Assembly: GCA_019752635.1 (NCBI GenBank)
Contig: JAIELX010000005.1
Location: forward strand, 146,154 to 210,153
Length of the DNA: 64,000 bases
Source of the DNA: Candidatus Obscuribacterales bacterium
Lineage (GTDB): Bacteria > Cyanobacteriota > Vampirovibrionia > Obscuribacterales > Obscuribacteraceae
Reading direction: 5' to 3'
The position numbers and the translations under genes are program-made. The notes below the pieces were generated by a model. That model had not been told where the DNA came from. It worked only from the letters and a program-made list of their open reading frames with translations, and made no database searches. How positions within the stretch are numbered: position 1 is the stretch's first letter; each line of letters starts with the position of its first letter. This document shows positions 63,237 through 64,000 of the stretch, one piece after another.

Positions 63237-63886
63237 TGGCGTGGATCAAGACAATTCCAATCAGCCAGGCCGACGACACATTAATGAATGCAATTGTCGG
63301 CCAGCAATCGCTCTATCCGGAAGAATACAGAACACCGGTTGAGTCGCTAGCGCATGTGCAACAGGACGGGCCTGCCATTGTCATGGCACACAGTCTCATT
63401 CCTAATGCATTGCATCATGCGTTTGCTACTTTCGGGTCTCTGATGTCACCGGAGTTGCCTTTGAAGCGGCGTCATCACGAAATGATTGCCGCCACGGTTT
63501 CGTCGCTCAATACTTGTTTCTATTGAGTAGAAAGTCACGCAGAGTTTCTGCGTCGAGTGACTCTGGATGAGACACTGGCAAATTCAATAAAGCAGGATTA
63601 TCGAACGGCTGATTTGGCGCCGGACGAACGGGCCATGCTCGATTACGTCGCGGTGCTAACCGTCAGTCCGGCGAAGGTTTCGCGTGAAGATATCGAAACG
63701 CTTCGTTCTCATGGATTCACCGATACGGCAATCTTGCAGATCAATTTGATCGCATCCTGGTTCAACTACATCAATCGAGTTGCTGACGGGTTGGGTGTCG
63801 GACGTGACGTTCTATCACCGGCTTCAGACGAGACAAGCACTTGCATGGCTCCGCACGGAACCGTTCACTCCGACGTCACCGCCTGA
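63236..63886 (+). CDS. AhpD-like peroxidase-related protein, probable selenoprotein (TGA at codon 97)
   Basis: The ATG at 63236 overlaps the mmsA stop (TAATG). Codon 97 is TGA (63524-63526). The same frame then stays open to 63886 with undisturbed homologous sequence, 216 residues in all. The TGA replaces exactly the second Cys of the AhpD redox motif: TVSSLN-T-C94-F-Y-[97]-V-E-S-H101, where family members read CxYC...H. A hairpin starts seven bases after the TGA. Glu82, Cys94, residue 97 and His101 would form the peroxidatic proton-relay site. Homologous text continues: LRRVTLDETLANSIKQDY, then LDYVAVLTVSP and an INRVADGLGV end typical of the peroxidase-related family. Selenocysteine insertion is the most economical reading. 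A nonsense mutation or sequencing error is the alternative. No sel genes are in the window. Confidence 0.8.
63533..63562 (+). promoter_or_regulatory. bacterial SECIS-like hairpin
   Basis: ACGCAGA (63537-63543), loop GTT, TCTGCGT (63547-63553) form a perfect 7-bp apical stem. AGTC (63533-63536) and GACT (63559-63562) extend it below a five-base bulge. The loop begins 17 bases after the TGA and contains GU, matching the placement and apical GU of known SelB-binding elements such as that of E. coli fdhF. Confidence 0.6.
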
Positions 63887-63916
63887 GAGATCACGGAACC
63901 GTTCATCTCGACGTCA
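63854..63916 (+). repeat. short direct repeat, two 25-base copies
   Basis: CACGGAACCGTTCACTCCGA... at 63854 recurs at 63892 with two substitutions (25 bases compared), period 38. The first copy lies in the 3' end of the AhpD-like gene, the second just after its stop. Probably a small local duplication. The sequence from 63887 to the window end holds no gene. Confidence 0.6.
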
Positions 63917-64000
63917 ATGCATAAGAGAGCGTGAGCGCTTGGGAGCGCGGGCACCTTCCCCGCTTCTAAGCAACCACTACTTTCTCTTGCGGACAGTTTC

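Noticed and set aside
63236..63526. Reading the AhpD-like gene as an ordinary pseudogene truncated at codon 97
   Set aside because: The stop is TGA, falls precisely on a catalytic Cys, is followed by a SECIS-like hairpin and undegraded coding sequence. A random nonsense mutation would not predict all four. It stays possible until sel genes are checked.

Overview
The window is a chromosomal segment of about 50% GC with no plasmid, phage or IS hallmarks. No rRNA or other phylogenetic marker is present. A single-RRM glycine-rich RNA-binding protein, TMTC-like and Ser/Thr-kinase genes, 26-residue LRV repeat proteins and a giant beta-strand-repeat surface protein would fit a large-genome environmental bacterium. 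A non-photosynthetic cyanobacterial relative (Vampirovibrionia/Melainabacteria, Obscuribacter-like) is my best guess, but it is inference only.

Region 1 (1-24.2 kb, minus strand). One open frame runs from 20501 off the left edge, at least 6,833 codons. It encodes a secreted Gly/Ser/Ala/Thr/Asn-rich beta-helix adhesin-like protein built from rungs of about 20-30 residues, nested in super-repeats of about 7.5-8.1 kb. Upstream on the same strand lie a 276-aa protein with a microsatellite-encoded poly-Glu tail, a soluble NarL-type histidine kinase and its response regulator (ATGA overlap). The 276-aa protein and the kinase N-terminus share an unrecognised domain.

Region 2 (24.2-35.9 kb). Two tandem Hanks-type transmembrane Ser/Thr kinases, a hypothetical protein, a TMTC/PMT-like membrane glycosyltransferase, an AI-2E family transporter, the RRM protein, a class-2-type dihydroorotate dehydrogenase with Cys at the base position, and a DUF1963-like protein.

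Region 3 (36-41.1 kb, minus strand). A compact reductive pyrimidine catabolism operon: class III aminotransferase, beta-ureidopropionase, PreT, PreA. Dihydropyrimidinase is not in the window. The malonate-semialdehyde-consuming enzyme (mmsA type) sits 20 kb away at 61.7 kb.

Region 4 (41.3-48.3 kb). tRNA-Lys(UUU), several hypotheticals, proline dehydrogenase, a 17-repeat LRV protein, and a structured leader preceding a 32-aa one-helix membrane peptide.

Region 5 (48.2-57.3 kb). Lipoyl synthase diverges from a complete 2-oxoacid dehydrogenase operon (E1alpha, E1beta, E2, E3). It is followed by an unrecognised triplicated-domain protein and a 3-hydroxyisobutyrate-dehydrogenase-like enzyme.

Region 6 (57.2-64 kb). 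A small secreted peptide, a short LRV protein, a Cys/His-containing membrane protein, a TPR protein, a DUF2252 protein and CoA-acylating (methyl)malonate-semialdehyde dehydrogenase. Overlapping the last by one base is an AhpD-like gene whose second catalytic Cys codon is TGA, with a SECIS-like hairpin immediately downstream. It is a probable selenoprotein that standard gene calling splits in two, and it is the most striking single observation in the window.
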